Shown here one piece after another: positions 12,096-23,984 of a stretch of DNA of 64,000 nt. The position numbers and the translations under genes are program-made. The stretch is from assembly GCA_003254925.1 (NCBI GenBank), contig QANZ01053422.1, forward strand, positions 1 to 64,000. Reading direction: 5' to 3'. The stretch's first letter is position 1. Every line of letters starts with the position of its first letter. The notes under the pieces were generated by a model. That model made no database searches. It saw only the letters and a program-made list of their open reading frames with translations, and was not told the origin of the DNA. This DNA is from Chamaecrista fasciculata (lineage: Eukaryota; Streptophyta; Magnoliopsida; Fabales; Fabaceae).

Positions 12096-14219
12096 TCTAT
12101 TTATATGATTTGAGAGTTTAAAAAGTGATAGTTGAATGTTTAGAGATTTATTCTGTTAGTAGAAAATATCCTTGGGATATATATTTCTATCAAAAAATTA
12201 ACAAAAAAATGTGTGCTTATTAAGATTCCATTCATTCTATCAAAATTTTATTAATCGATGTATGTCAGGGACAGGCTATATTTTGTTTTTATAAAGCAGT
12301 ATTTTTTTATATGTTTGTCGTGTTTCTATTTGCAGAATTGGTGAAATTTGGTTTTGCCTTCAACAATCGTCTGGATACATATGTGTTGGTGATATTTTGG
12401 AAGTCATCTGAAGTATCATCAAAGTCATGGTATTCTTCATTTTCTACGTGTGACAGGAAACGGTCAAAACCAAAATTTGTTAGCTACGGCGTTTCTTTGT
12501 TATATTGTGGAAGTGTTCACTTAGATGGATATATATATTGGATATCGGACACCGCTGGTAATGACAGTGGTTCGTCACTAAGCATTGCTTCTTTTGACGT
12601 TAACGCAAGTACGTTTCAGTTGATCGAACTACCAACAAACATCAATGGATCATTTTGGGAACTCAATGTTACAAACCATCGTCTAGGAGTTGTTTCTATA
12701 ATCGATATTGGTGACAAATGGGATCATTTTAATGCTTGGACAAAAGAAGGCAACTCCAACAAATGGTCTGATTGGAAGAGCAACAATTGGGTTGGACCAT
12801 TGGTATACGATCGTCAGTATCCATGTTACAGTCTGGGTAAATTTGTATTTGCATCATCATATGCAACATAGTGACATACTATGATGGAACATTCTCATGC
12901 TCGCGAAAAATCTACTATATGTCGAAGGAGGACGATAGAATCGTGAAGGTGATTAGTGGTCAATGCAAAAGCATTTTCAAAATTGAGAGAGCTATTGAAT
13001 ACTGTCCTGTGCTGACAATGTTTTAGACACGGATGAATCAATAGTAGAGGTATCTCATCGATGCCAAATCATTAGTTTTTAGGGAGATAGATCACTCTTA
13101 TTTATATTTTATCGGAAGATGTATGTTACATTTAACAAGTCTGCAAGAATTTTGTTTTTTGTTGGTCATATAACGAGTAATACCAGAAGAAGTTTGTTAT
13201 CTGTTTATTAAATAATGTAAAAGAAAATTCAAAGACAAGTTTTTAAAAAAATTCTCTAAATAACTTGCACAGTTCTTTACTCTAAAAAAATTAAAATTGT
13301 TACACATTAAGTTCGTCATTCAATAATAATTGATTTAAAAATCACATAAGACTAATATTCATTTAGGTTAATTTTGTATAAGAGCAAAGATAAACAAAAG
13401 TTTAACTACATATGACAAATGTGGGTTTCCATTACCCAAATCTTGCAAAAAAAAAAAAATACGAATAATTTTCATTATTTTCTAAATCTGAAACTCAAGT
13501 ATCGAATAATCAAATAATTAACACTATATTTTTTTATTCTATACTTCAATAGAAATTAAAATTACAAAATTTATTTCAAATTGTTGAAAAGAAATCAACT
13601 TTGGATTAGATGGGCTAATTACACTTGGGATGTGGCATTACATTAATTCAATGTTACGTACACTTTTAATGGTATTTTACTATTTTATAATTAAACACAA
13701 CTTGAAGTTAACATCATCGTAATATACTTTTTTTTAACATACTACAATTAGAATCAATTTAAGCAGTCATAAAAAATTGACATTCCATGTTGTAAATTGA
13801 TAATTATTGTTTTGACAAATAAATCATATTGTTATATTAGACAAGCGGTCAAATATAGTAATATTACAAATTAATTGAACATAATTGATAACTATTGAAT
13901 GGATGGTTTGGATTAATTGCGTGTTCCAACCACCGGTGTATATTGCAATTTGCTGTTTTTCTTTCTACAATTCTTTTTATGCTAATAATTGCTATTTACA
14001 AAACAACCTTAGTTTATGGTTATAGGATCACAAATAAATCAAACCCTTATTGGGATATAATATATTTATTTTGGTTTATGAAGGCATATTAGTCTGTAAC
14101 AATAAAAAATTTAAATGCATATTAGTAACAATTCTATCATATCAGTCATAACTGAAAAATAACTTCTGAAGCATTTACAATTAGTATCTCCCCGTGCAAC
14201 GCACGGATACTATAGCTAG
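12096..14219 (+). mobile_element. Candidate non-autonomous Helitron carrying an F-box-related gene fragment
   Basis: The 3' end is diagnostic. A perfect 6-bp hairpin (ccgtgc-aac-gcacgg, 14192-14206) is followed nine bases later by CTAG (14216-14219) and then T. Helitrons end in a short hairpin plus CTRR and insert between A and T. The proposed 5' end is TC at 12096, preceded by A. It is supported indirectly: the first 149 bp after it (12100-12248) recur at 14220-14368, directly after the CTAG, as if a second related Helitron followed head-to-tail. No RepHel coding sequence is seen. The 5' boundary is inference; the 3' end is well supported. Confidence 0.6.
12336..13026 (+). pseudogene. F-box-associated interaction domain gene fragment, frameshifted
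   Basis: A reading frame from 12336 encodes sequence typical of the F-box-associated (FBA) domain: LVKFGFAFNNRLDTYVLV, then GSVHLDGYIYWISD, SIASFDVNASTFQLIELP and LGVVSI. The frame stops at 12871, but homologous-looking sequence continues from about 12871 in another frame (VTYYDGTFSCSRKIYYM...) to a stop at 13026. A frameshift has therefore broken it. The N-terminal F-box that would bind SKP1 is absent. The fragment starts exactly after a splice-acceptor-like 'ctatttgcag', suggesting it came from a genomic copy with an intron. It lies inside the candidate Helitron, consistent with gene-fragment capture. Intact relatives are substrate receptors of SCF ubiquitin ligases. Confidence 0.7.
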
Positions 14220-14368
14220 TTTATATGATTTGAGAGTTTAAAAAGTGATAGTTGAATGTTTAGAGATTTATTCTGTTAGTAGAAAAGATCCTTGGGATAT
14301 ATATTTCTATCAAAAAATTAACAAAAAAATGTGTGCTTATTAAGATTTCATTCATTCTTTCAAAATTT
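14220..14368 (+). repeat. Second copy of the 149-bp Helitron-edge sequence
   Basis: This segment matches 12100-12248 at all but three of 149 positions, in the same orientation, and similarity ends abruptly on both sides. It begins at the base immediately after the Helitron CTAG end. It may be the 5' end of a second Helitron lacking its first four bases. Confidence 0.85.
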
Positions 14369-15677
14369 CCTCTCATTCAGATCCCTTATTCATTTTAAAA
14401 TTGTTGGACTTAAGTCTAATATGGTGTGTAAAATAAGCCTACATTATTTACACAAAAGAGATACGGGTCCAGGTTTATTTTTGAAAAAAATTGTTTTATT
14501 AAAAATCGTGGTTTATTAAATTAATTTATTTATTAAAGGTAATTTAATAGTATTTGAAGCTTATCCTCAAAACCAGTTATTGGGCTTCTCAAAAATAAAC
14601 TTGGAGGACTTGGTCATATGCCCGTTGCTGCATAGAGTTAGCTTGACATGGTCATGCAATCTGTTACTCAACGTTAGCATTACTAAGGTTAGCCGGCGAG
14701 TTTTATGCATGCCACTTAGAGGGTTTAAGTTAATAATTAATTAACATTAAACCTAGTGTCTTGACTGATTTCTCTTGGTGCATTTTTAAGTCTCAATTTC
14801 TTCTGTTATTATGTATCTTGTGAGAGTGCCGGTTTCTAATTAGTGAGATACTAGAATATCTCTTTAGGACAGTGTCCTAGAGAGACGACTCGAAATTATT
14901 GTGAGAAATCCCCAACAAAAATAGTACAAAAAATTTATCATCTTATCAAATAGATTCTTGAAACTTGAAAATTGAAAACCTTAATTTATTCTTTCTCATT
15001 TTCACGCTATTTTTAAACTAAAAATCATCAACCCAAATGAAATCAAGAGCAAAAAGGTAACATCAATACAAACATGATTTAAATATGGAAGAAAAACGAC
15101 CCAAATATCAAAACATGAAACCAAATTTATCATTCAAAATCACCTCCGATCCCCAAAACGCATTTTAATTAGTTTCCTTCTCTTTCTCTCTCTCTCACAA
15201 TTTTGTTCATAGAGAAAACCAATAATCGACTAGTAAAACTCAAGAATTCTTCAAACCTCCAACGATGCTCGTGGTTTGTCATTTATGGACGAAAAAATTC
15301 CATGTTTTGGGATAAAAATAGAATTTGAGATAAATATTAGAGATTAAAATAAAATTTTGACCGACTAATAAATTAAATAAAGGATGGCTAAATTATTAAT
15401 TAATCCAACAATATTCTAGAGCTTTTTTTTTTTAATTTTTGGCCTGTTCTAGAGCACTTGGTTCTTCATCAAATCTTCATGCAATTGCTTTGGTAATGCT
15501 GTAATTAATAAAATACTACCATAGTATATATGATCGAGAACAATAATAATAAGTCAATATTAGCTAGCTAGCTACTTGATAGAAGATGTAATTAAGCAAA
15601 TAGAACAAATCTCTCGTAATATATACAGAGTAAAATTCACTTTCTACGTACTCTGTGGTTAGGACCGAATCTACTTT
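14369..15677. other. Intergenic AT-rich DNA with repeat copy 2 (15402-15604)
   Basis: No coding frame is convincing. Positions 15402-15604 are the diverged partner of 11920-12073. The segment at about 14400-14900 resembles loosely the stretch near 60010-60120 ('gttggac-taagtc...ggtgtgt-aaaataa'), hinting at a shared retroelement-derived repeat that I cannot classify. Confidence 0.4.
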
Positions 15678-16399
15678 GGTATATTGAAAGATAAAATTTG
15701 ACACTTTAGTACCTTGAGGTTTGCGTCGTTCGCACTTTGATAACCTGTGGTTATTTCCCGTTAAAATTTAGCGGAAAATTGTTAGCACTTTTGCAAAAAT
15801 TACAAAATTTCCCAAAATAGTTTTAAAATTTTCAAAAACGTTCCTAGATCATAATATTTGAGGACTAAAATGAAAATTATAACAAAATTTTGGGGTCAAA
15901 ATGTAATTATGAAAAATATTGGAAAAAGAATAAAATTACAAATTAGTCTTAAATCTAGAAAATAAATGAGAAATGGTGAGAAGATAAACTTTACAATATG
16001 GGATTAATTAAGGACTTGGTGAGAGAAGTTTTATGAGAAATGGAAGATTTTGATTCATCAAAACTCTAATGATCTTTCTGCAATTTCTTTTTTAATATCT
16101 CTCTAGTTCTTGAAATGAAATCGCAGGAAACTCCATTAATTCTTTTAGTTTGTTGTGTGTTGATTCGTTTTACCAAAGGGAGATGACCTAAACGCACAAA
16201 AGAAATCTTGTTGAAGAGTGAAATATGGTTTAAGCAGCAATAGAAACTAATAGATAAGATGTAGTAGAAATCGACGGCTAAGATTGAGCCACATCAGTAC
16301 TTTTTGTTAAATCTTGACGGAAAATAACCACAGGTTATCAAAGTGCTAACGGCGCAAACCTTAGAGTACCAAAGTGTCAAATTTATCTTTCAGGGTACC
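15678..16399. mobile_element. Non-autonomous long-TIR element
   Basis: Positions 15678-15770 ('tgaaagataaaatttgacactttagtacc...cactttgataacctgtggttatt') are repeated as the reverse complement at 16309-16399, making inverted arms of about 90 bp around a non-coding centre. The outer ends are degenerate and I could not read a target duplication, so the superfamily is uncertain. Mutator-like is likely from the long arms and general style. The DNA from 16400 to 16995 is TA-rich with nothing recognisable. Confidence 0.6.
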
Positions 16400-16995
16400 C
16401 TCTATATATATATATATATATTATATAGTACTCGTGACTTAACATATGACAGTAATATATTAATTAGTATATATATATAGGATGGATACGTGCTATATAT
16501 ATATAATAACTTAATTAAACTAAGAATAAATAAAGGATGGTTGGCTAAATTATTACTTAATTTTATAATTACAAGTGGGCTAGCTAGCAAGATACGTAGA
16601 GTAAGGGCAAGAGCCACTAGAGAGTGCTAAAATGAATAATTAAGTGGTAGACTTTGTGAATAGTTGTGAACTTGTGATGGTCAAATATATGTTGCATGAT
16701 TAATTTAATTAGGAGTAATCAATATGATAATGCTTGATCGTACACACCGGCGCATTACAATGACCAAAGTTCCTCATAAACATGCACACAACGTGCAATT
16801 ATTCACCATTTCTAAATATACTAATTCCTTCCCTCGCATTTCATAATTCGTTAAGGATAAAATAAGGAAGATCAGATATAAATGCATTGAGATGTATGTT
16901 AACATGTACAGAAAAACACAAATTTGTTGTTGAATTCGAGAGATGAATATACATATGCTTGAAAGTGAGTGACATTGATTGATTACTATATTATA

Positions 16996-17269
16996 CTCCC
17001 TCCGTTCCTGAATATCTGCTTTTCTGGAGAACTTTTTTTATTCCAAAATATCTGATGTTTTATAACTTCAAGAGAGCATTAATTATTCTTTTACCATTCT
17101 ATCCCTATTAAATATAGTAGAGTCATAAATGAATAAACATTTTCCAAGTAATTTAATAGGGATAGTTTAGTCTTTTTACCTCATTTTTGTCTTCATTCTA
17201 GGTGAGCTAATCATTTCCTTGGTCTGTGTGTATTTACCTTAAACATCAGATATATAGGAACGGAGGGAG
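16996..17269. mobile_element. Stowaway-type MITE (Tc1/mariner) with TA target duplication
   Basis: The element begins CTCCCTCCGTTCC and ends with the exact reverse complement GGAACGGAGGGAG, flanked by TA on both sides (16994-16995 and 17270-17271). These are the classic Stowaway terminal repeats. It is 274 bp long and non-coding. It ends only 35 bp before the ATG at 17305, so it now forms the core promoter or leader of the adjoining methyltransferase relative. Confidence 0.92.
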
Positions 17270-17304
17270 TATATAGTTGGAGAGGCCGCAATTAGAGAAA
17301 TTAA

Positions 17305-18412
17305 ATGGGGAATGAAGGTCATGATGATCAACAGAACATGAAGCTGAAGATGAAGTTGGTTGTGATGGTGATACTCACCAATTTGCTCACCATCTTCATC
17401 TTCCTTCATAGTAATAGTAATAATGGAGGACACATTTTCAGTATGAAGAGTCGTCATTCAAAAAATGGTGAAGATGCCAATAACATGATGATAGGGCAGC
17501 TTCAGCAGAGGTTGGATTCCACCAACATGCTAGTGCAAGCACTTCTGATAGAGCTCTCTACTCGCCTAGGCCAGCAGCAAGAAGACAATAAGAACAGCCA
17601 TAATTATAATATTTATGATGATGATATGATTAATTCAAATTCAGAATCAGAATTGAAGGTTGGTGTTGGGCCTCACAAATTGCCTTATGGGTATTCAGAG
17701 AGGATTGGATCTGATGAGATTGAGATGCCTATAGGTGCTGCATGCCTCAGTAGTGTTAGCCTGAGACAGGAATTGAAGCAGTTCATGTCTTACAAGATTG
17801 GAGCAGAATGTCCTCTTGATGATTTCTTTGCTCAATCCCTTATGCTTAGAGGCTGCAACCCACTCCCTCGCAGGTACATATATTTTAAGTGATACCAATT
17901 TACTGTTTACTGGACTAACTCCTTAAACTCCATATTAATATTTCTATATATGATTTAATTTCAATTGAGTGGATGTTTGAGTTATTTAAGGAGATTCTAA
18001 TTATGTTATTAGTATATGGATTTTCAACTCTAAGACTTTTAACCTTTAAGCTATGGTCCATTTTACTCAAAACTAAAAGTTAATAACAACTATTATGTTA
18101 TTTTTCAAAATTAAATAATTTTTTGATAAATAAATTTTGATTATTTGAGCTTACGGTGTGTTGGTTGTAAAGCCATAGCATAGAGTTACTTTTTTTTATT
18201 ATTATTCTTTTTCATCTTCCCATCTGTGTTGAATCTTGTGTGAAGAGGATTAAGTTGTTGAAAATTTTAATCTAATTATTAGATTATACGCTGAATTTAA
18301 AATTAACATTTTAGACATTTTTTTGTAATAAACAAATTGTATACCTCTTATAGTTATAATATATATAGATATTTAAAATGTGATCCATGATTTATTTTAA
18401 TATATATTGGCC

Positions 18413-18443
<31 letters not shown>

Positions 18444-19994
18444 TACTAGGCGACGCTTGAATGAGAAAACTCAATGAATTCATAAGTCATCCACTTGCAC
18501 AATCTATTTAGGCCCAAGGCCCAAAATACAAAGTAAGATCAAAAGCTTACTTCATACAGAAAAAAAAAACCCCAATCACTCAAGCTGGATAAAGTATTTA
18601 AAGTAAATTATTTTTTAAATTTATACTGAATTAATTTTTAAATAATTAAAATGTATAACTTAAATGTTTAAAATATCGTAATTTTCAATAATTTAATTCA
18701 CTATATTTTAAATCTGAATTAGTTTTATATTTTTTTTGTCAAAAGATATACACTAAAATTATATCTTTTAATTTTAAATCTGTATTTTTTTGTTATTAAA
18801 TTTAATTTAAATATCAAATTATTGATAATTGTAATATTTCAAAAATTGAATAATATATTTTAGTTATTTAATAATTGAGTTGTAAACCTAAAGTGCACGA
18901 AATATATTTTTTTTCCACAAGAAAGTTGAATAAGAAATAATTAAATAAAATTCTTAAGTTCCTGTAGTATATCTCTATTAATGACATTGATGATTTAGTT
19001 GTTAAATACACATGTGACACATTTAATGTCACATATTTAACTATTTGGGACCACCTAGGGCTTAAGATTTAGAAATTTTATGCCTTATGAAGCTTCATGT
19101 GTAAGACAAATATTCGGGTCTGGCTTAATTTTAGGCCGATTTGATTGTGTTTTTTAGTTCGGTTCGGTTGGTTTAGGTGACTAGAATGCTAAAGTGACAT
19201 TTGACGAATGCCACGTAAGCATTTAACGTCCACATCATCAAGTAATTTAATGGAGGGACTAAATAGTTGATGATTATGATAAATGCTGGACCAAATAGTC
19301 TATTTCAAAAATGCAGGGACCAAATAGTTGAAAGTGTGAAAAAGAAGGAAGCAAATAGTAGGTTTCCTGATTTATTTACTTTGCTCACAAAAAATGCACA
19401 CGCAGGAGATGCCGCCCCAAGTCTCCGACGACGACAAAAGCTTTCCGGCCAGAAGACAATATCACGATCTCCGGCGAACTCGAGCAAGTCCTGTCGACAA
19501 AACCCCCGGGAACAATCCGCATAGGCGTGGACCTCACCGGCGGCGCGACGGCGGGGAGTTTCGCCGGCAGAATGAGAGAGAAGAACGTCACAATCGTCAC
19601 CACCGCACTCAACATCGACGGCGCTCCGTCGAGCGCCGTCATCGCATCGAAGGGTCTGATTCCGATCCACGTCAGCATGTTCTCGAGGCTTCCGTTCTTC
19701 GAGAACACTCTGGATTTAGTGCATTCGGGAGCGAAGGGATTGGGAAATTGGATGCCGAAGAGAGTGATGGAATTCGCGGTTTATGATATATACAGAGTGT
19801 TAAGGCCTGGTGGTTTATTCTGGATTCGTAATTTCTTCTGCTTTTCCTCCCAAATCAATCAAACTTATTCCCTCTTTCTCAATGAGGTTGGATTCAACCA
19901 GATCCGATGGCATACTGCCAAATCTCCCAATCATAATAATGGATGCTACATCTCTGCAATCTTAGAGAAACCAGAGTACCACACTCCGAATTAA
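17305..19994 (+). pseudogene. Broken membrane-anchored SAM-dependent methyltransferase-like gene
   Basis: The first part (17305-17874) encodes a cytosolic N-terminus, one membrane segment (about residues 17-35, LVVMVILTNLLTIFIFL) and a luminal stem ending GCNPLPRR. This parallels GCDPLPRR in the intact relative at 26157. In that relative about 63 residues follow (RCFSRAP to LTHH, including WSHYRCRNFACL). I find no counterpart for them here in about 1.5 kb of AT-rich, repeat-like DNA (17875-19393). Similarity resumes at HTQEMPPQVS near 19395, but the downstream methyltransferase part (TIRIGVDLTGGATAGSFAGRM...VLRPGGLFWI...SAILEKPEY) is in another frame, requiring a shift near 19440. 'cgcag|gtacat' at 17874 looks like a splice donor, yet the relative has no intron. 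I judge it a pseudogene. A spliced, shortened gene is the alternative. Confidence 0.65.
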
Positions 19995-20000
19995 TTAATT

Positions 20001-20409
20001 ATCCACAACTGTAAGTTTGGTCTCATATTTTTTACTCAGTTTCTAATTTGGTCCTATATCTTTTTTTTTGTTTTTTTTGCATTTTTTATCTCATATCTTT
20101 AGGTCAGATCTCATATATTTTTTTTTGTTGCAAATTTGATCTCATATCTTTGGATCTATTGTAGAAATTGGTCTGGGTCATGTGCAAAAGTGATCTTATA
20201 TCTTTGTAAAATGATCAATTATTTAATTAATCATTTTGTAAAGATATAAGACCAATTCCGTAACTTAAGCAAAAAAATATGAGAACAAAAATGATATGAG
20301 ACCAAATTGAAACCTTTTGCAAAGATATGAGATTGAAAGTATAACAAAAAAATACAGGACCAATTTGGAAATTTAGCAAAAGATATGGGACCAAATTTAC
20401 ACTTTGGCC
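20001..20409. mobile_element. Mutator-like MITE inserted at the stop codon of the preceding reading frame
   Basis: Inverted arms made of repeated 'ttggtcccatatcttt'-type blocks run inward from both ends. The right end reads 'acactttggcc'; the left end is decayed. Flanking 9-mers are 'taattaatt' (19992-20000) and 'taattaatc' (20410-20418), a Mutator-type 9-bp duplication with one mismatch. The left copy contains the TAA stop of the methyltransferase relative, so insertion occurred exactly at the end of that frame. Confidence 0.7.
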
Positions 20410-22409
20410 TAATTAATCTAATGCCTTTTATTTATACATGCTTAATTCATTTTCACCTTTTGTAATATTAAGATGCGTTAAATTGCCCTAGGTTTTTGGC
20501 TTTTTGCAATATAGTAGGAGTAGGGTGATTTTGTTTTGTGCTTCTATTCTCTGTTGTTCTTATTAGCTGGCTTTTGTTTTGTTAATCAATCTACTACTCA
20601 CTGCCACAATATATATAGCCTACTACTAGTACTATTGCTGTTATACTCTTAACTTTCAATGCATTCTCTTTAAATTTTTAGGCAAAAATTAGAAAAGAGT
20701 ATATTAAAGTTTAAACTAATCCCTCACATGGATTAAAGAATTATTTATTTGGTGAGTGATATGTAAATTTATCTCATAAATTTTTAAAGAGGTCAAGAGG
20801 TACTCTTTCACTTAGAGAAAATATCGGTAGTTATTTCCACTTAAACTCTTTTTCTTATATAAAAAAAAGTTTTAAACTAGTTCAAAGAGTCTCGCCTCAA
20901 ATCTTTCACTTGCTGAATTTTGCAGTAATTGTGAGAAAAAGAGATGAGATTGAAAAAAATGAAATGCTGAGTTTCATTAATATATTAGAAGTTAATGTGG
21001 TAATTTTATCCCTTGAAATTGTGTAAATATAAAGAAATGTATAAATTATAGTTATAAAGGATCCATCTTCCAAATCTCAAAAGTTGCCTTTCAGGCAAGT
21101 AATAAGTGATTTTTCATTTTAAACTTTAAAACAATTAAAAGACTTATAAATATAATTATTTTTATTAAAAGACTTTTTTTTTGTTATTTTAATACGCAAC
21201 TTAGATCGAATTTAAAATTGTAACTAAAACTGACAGAGTGAGGAAAATAAAAAGACCAAAATGAGCAACCACTCAAATAATCAATATATATAATTGTATA
21301 TTTATATGTCAAATGGAAATACAGGACATATATCCTGGATGTGGTATAATATATAATATTAAAGATAACGTTTGGCGTGTGTACTCTGTTTTGCTGTTAA
21401 TAAAATACTTCTTTGGCCAAAAAAAAAAAACGGGTTAAAATCGCCAGACAAAAACAGACTTGATAATAATAAAATTAATATATTATCATTTCAGAGGTCC
21501 TTAACTCTGATTAAATCTCTCTTTTTTTTTTTTATCTATATAGCATTCTATTAAAAAAATTAAAGTGTAAATTTAGTTAAAAATTTTTTTTTTACACATT
21601 TGGCTTATATTTTTGAATTAATTGTAGAATTGGTTACATATTTTTAGGTTAGGTTTAGAAGTGATCTCATATATTTACAAAAGAATTAACTAATAGTTGA
21701 TCATTTAGCAAAGATATGAGACTAAAATTAAGACATATTGGAGAGATATAAGACAAAAATACAAGAAAAAAATATGGCCAAATTGAAAAATATGGAACCA
21801 AATTTTCATTTTGAAAAAAATGAGTTGACCCAATATTTGCTCATTCGTGTCTCCGGGTGTGGAACTGTAGATTCATTAAAGTGGTAAATGACAAAGATAA
21901 AACAGAAAACATGCTTGCTGTCAAAATGTCAACTTCAACGGTAATTAAGCCAATCTTGAATTAATTAATGTTGTGAAGGCAACATGATCATCGTGACTCT
22001 CCATCCATCCTAAATTTTTAAAAAATAACAATCAGTCAATCACATATTAATTACTAAAAGTAACGGATATACGTTCAGTTGTTTCTATACCACTTACTTA
22101 TTTTTAGTTTCTTGACCTTTTTTAATATTTATTCTTTTCATATTAGTGATCAACATGTTATTGGGTTAGTCACTTCCTCTTGTAAAACAAAAAGTTGGGG
22201 TGTGTTGTTGTGGTAGTATAATAGACTTTATATTTATTATATAAAATATTTTTTTTAATATAATAAATATAAATTAGATTGTATTTTATGAATGATTCAT
22301 ATCATAATACCTTACTTAATTATATTGCCGGTCAATTGATTCTATTATAAATTATAATGATATTTTATATTTGTCACTTTTTATATTAACATAAACATTT
22401 ATATTAAAC
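20410..22409. other. Intergenic AT-rich DNA
   Basis: No coding frame. It contains a degenerate relative of the 20001-20409 MITE at about 21560-21812, with arms ending near 'aaagtgtaaattt' and 'aaattttcatttt'. The remainder is low-complexity AT-rich sequence. Confidence 0.5.
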
Positions 22410-23128
22410 TAAATTTTAACGATAAACGAACAATATTTAAACACCGAATAAATCTATCTCTACATAAAAAATTGTCAAATACTTTAACGGAAGATCTTAT
22501 ATTAAATTATAGTTTGTTAACTAATCATGTTGATAGTTTATCAAGTTAATCATAAATTATAACGACGATGAACAAACCTATTTCTACATAAAATTTCGTG
22601 TTAAATCATAATTCGTCAAATACTTTAACCGAAGATCTTATATTAAATTATAGTTGTTAACTAATTATGTTAATAGTTTATCAAATTAATCATAAATTAT
22701 AGTGGCAATGAACAAACCTATCTCCACATAAAATTTCGTGTTAAATCATAATTTGTCAAATACTTTAACGGAAGATCTTATATTAAATTATAGTTGTTAA
22801 CTAATCATGTTGATAGTTTATCAAGTTAATCATAAATTATAACGGCAATAACAAACCTATCTTTACATAAAATTTCGTGTTAAATCATAATTCGTCAAAT
22901 ACTTTAACGGAAGATCTTATATTAAATTATAGTTGTTAATTAATCATGTTGATAGTTTATCAAGTTAATCATAAATTATAACGGCGATGAACAATTCTAT
23001 CCCTACATAAAATTTCGTGTTAAATCATAATTCGTTATATACTTTAACGGAAGATCTTACATTAAATTATAATTTGTTAACTAATCATGTTGACAGTTTA
23101 TCAATTCAATCATAAATTATAATGGTAA
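22410..23128. repeat. Tandem array of about five 140-bp units
   Basis: The unit contains 'aaatactttaacggaagatc', 'attaaattatagttgttaac' and 'tgatagtttatcaa'. The hexamer AGATCT occurs once per unit at 22492, 22633, 22773, 22912 and 23052, a spacing of 139-141 bp. The inner units are nearly identical and the first and last are more diverged, as in a small satellite-like array. No reading frame runs through it. Confidence 0.92.
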
Positions 23129-23984
23129 TCGAATCTTTTTTGTCGTGACATAAAAATTCAGGTAAGTTGAATTCTAGAAGTTTACTAAGATTAGAATATG
23201 TCTCCAATAAACCCTTGTAAATATATTTACATATAGCCCAATAACTATCAAATTTTATCAAATAAATTAAAATTCAACAAGAAAAAATATCAAATTTTAT
23301 AACCGGACAAGAACATATATATATATATAGTATAGATGATCTAAAATGATTGATTATATTGGGTAATGTTAGATTGGGAGGTGGAAAATATGTTGTGCAT
23401 TTTTTTTGGTTGAATTATGAATTTTTTTTGTTTATTTATGTAATGTTTTAGGCAAAAACTAATCTTATTCAAATAATATTATTTAAGAGATCGAATTTGA
23501 ACCTTCTTATCTAGAATGCAGCTCACTAATTACTACATCAAATTATGGTTAGTATATGTTGTGTATCCACCAAATTATTGTTGGTATATGTTGTGTATTT
23601 GTAGCTTTGTATGGGAAGACTTGAGAAATACATAGGAATAGAAGTGTGGATCTCGTAATGTAAGCAAAAGGAGGCCTCAAAAACTGAAAGGTGTGTAAGC
23701 AATTTAATGCGTTATTCTTGATACAAGAGAAGAAACACACACATACTGGCTTACAGTGAGTGAGTGATGAGAGAGTGTACATGAGAATGAGAGTGTCTGT
23801 AGTATATGACATGATATGAGTGATATGAAGGAGAGAGTCTCTCAAAACGAAACGCCAAAAACCTAAACGAATTTAATGCAGCAGCTGAGATTCCCACCCA
23901 CCCTTAACAAAATCCTATTCTCTTCCCTTTCCTCATGGAGAATGACATTCCAGAAATCTCTTCTTCTTCTTCTTCCTCTTCCTC

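Noticed and set aside
19267-19786. Overlapping plus- and minus-strand frames in the GC-rich part of the broken methyltransferase
   Set aside because: Only the frame from about 19440 to 19994 shows methyltransferase motifs. The others are shadows created by local GC richness.
22410-23128. CRISPR-like regular spacing of repeats
   Set aside because: The whole 140-bp unit is repeated with no unique spacers, and the window is clearly plant nuclear DNA.
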